Assembly (NCBI GenBank): GCA_038255255.1
Contig: JBBSLL010000030.1
Location: forward strand, 1-37,473
Direction of reading: 5' to 3'
DNA length: 37,473 nt
Source: JBBQNY01 sp038255255
GTDB taxonomy: Bacteria > Pseudomonadota > Gammaproteobacteria > Xanthomonadales > Ahniellaceae
Shown here: in pieces, positions 37,086-37,473 of the stretch
Numbering within the stretch: position 1 is the stretch's first letter
How the letters are laid out: each line of letters starts with the position of its first letter
Notes under the pieces: generated by a model
What the model was told of the DNA's origin: nothing
Database searches by the model: none
What the model saw: the letters and a program-made list of their open reading frames with translations, nothing else
Translations under genes and position numbers: made by a program

Positions 37086-37473
37086 CTACGCAGCCATCGA
37101 CTTGCGGGCGAGGTCGCGCAGAACGTATTTCAGGATGCCGCCGTGACGGAAATAGTCGATTTCCTTCGGCGTCAGCAACAGCACGTTCACCTCGAACCGC
37201 TTCTCGATGCCGGATCGCGATCGGGCGATGACGGTCGCAATCTTGGCCTGGCCGTCGTCGAGTCCGACGATGTCGATGGTCTCGGAGCCGTCCAGTTCGA
37301 GCTTGCGCGCATTGTCTTCGCCGCGGAAGGAACACGGCAGCACGCCCATGCCCACGAGGTTGGAACGATGGATGCGCTCGAAGCTTTCTGCGATCACTGC
37401 CTTGACGCCGAGCAGCAGCGTGCCCTTGGCAGCCCAGTCGCGCGATGACCCGGTTCCGTACTCCTTGCCCGCG
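37086..37473 (-). CDS. acnA: Aconitate hydratase, C-terminal part (runs off window)
   Basis: The last 128 codons of an AcnA-type aconitase (TCA cycle, citrate to isocitrate); the gene continues beyond the window's right edge. The AcnA swivel-domain signature is visible: AGKEYGTGSSRDWAAKG, LLLGVKAVIAESFERIHRSN, LVGMGVLP, then the tail LLTPKEIDYFRHGGILKYVL. In Xanthomonas the homologue near rpfB is called rpfA. The stop TAG is at 37088-37086. The iron-sulfur cysteines lie outside the window. Confidence 0.95.
   Translation of the reverse strand, partial: AGKEYGTGSSRDWAAKGTLLLGVKAVIAESFERIHRSNLVGMGVLPCSFRGEDNARKLELDGSETIDIVGLDDGQAKIATVIARSRSGIEKRFEVNVLLLTPKEIDYFRHGGILKYVLRDLARKSMAA

Overview
The window is a high-GC, gene-dense bacterial chromosome segment with 34 protein genes, two tRNAs and tmRNA. 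Gene order and protein features point to a gammaproteobacterium of the Xanthomonadales (Lysobacterales), probably near Rhodanobacteraceae or Lysobacteraceae. The run smpB-ratA-rnfH-bamE-fur-recN-(hrcA)-grpE-dnaK-dnaJ-dapB-carA-X-carB-greA is the backbone known from Pseudomonas and Xanthomonas. The tail (rpfE-like gene, prfB, lysS, fadD/rpfB-like, acnA/rpfA-like) resembles the Xanthomonas rpf region. The species cannot be fixed from sequence alone. GTG and TTG starts are common.

Region 1 (1-4060): tRNA-Ala(GGC) and tRNA-Glu(UUC) end in a strong terminator. Next come a small exported protein with a CTERM-like tail and the compact dnaX-ybaB-recR-HIT cluster. Region 2 (4060-10190): three REP-like hairpins are followed by minus-strand genes: an Slp lipoprotein, a MoxR/DUF58/transglutaminase operon, a Maf-type pyrophosphatase and a membrane-anchored coiled-coil protein of unknown role. 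Region 3 (10190-13110): ssrA (tmRNA) lies next to its partner smpB, then ratA-rnfH converges on bamE, which is divergent from fur. Region 4 (13105-20870): recN, then hrcA-grpE and dnaK-dnaJ, each pair preceded by a clear sigma-32-type heat-shock promoter. A MITE-like inverted repeat sits between dnaK and dnaJ, and dapB follows.

Region 5 (20870-27614): carA and carB (carbamoyl-phosphate synthetase) are separated by an unfamiliar 536-residue membrane-anchored protein; greA overlaps carB. Region 6 (27615-37473): the rpfE-like gene, prfB with its programmed +1 frameshift, and lysS converge on a long-chain acyl-CoA ligase gene across a cluster of REP repeats. A TTG-started NTF2-like lipoprotein gene and a 1001-residue secreted protein (seven Cys-containing repeats plus a metzincin-like protease domain) follow. 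The 3' end of aconitase closes the window. The DSF genes rpfF, rpfC and rpfG, and recJ, are missing from the places they occupy in Xanthomonas.

Most of the window is conserved housekeeping: replication and repair, trans-translation, heat-shock chaperones, pyrimidine/arginine and lysine precursor synthesis, and translation. The most novel candidates are the repeat-metzincin protein, the protein between carA and carB, the CTERM-like exported protein, and the rpf-like locus without DSF genes. I saw no CRISPR array, insertion sequence, prophage or recognisable defence system.
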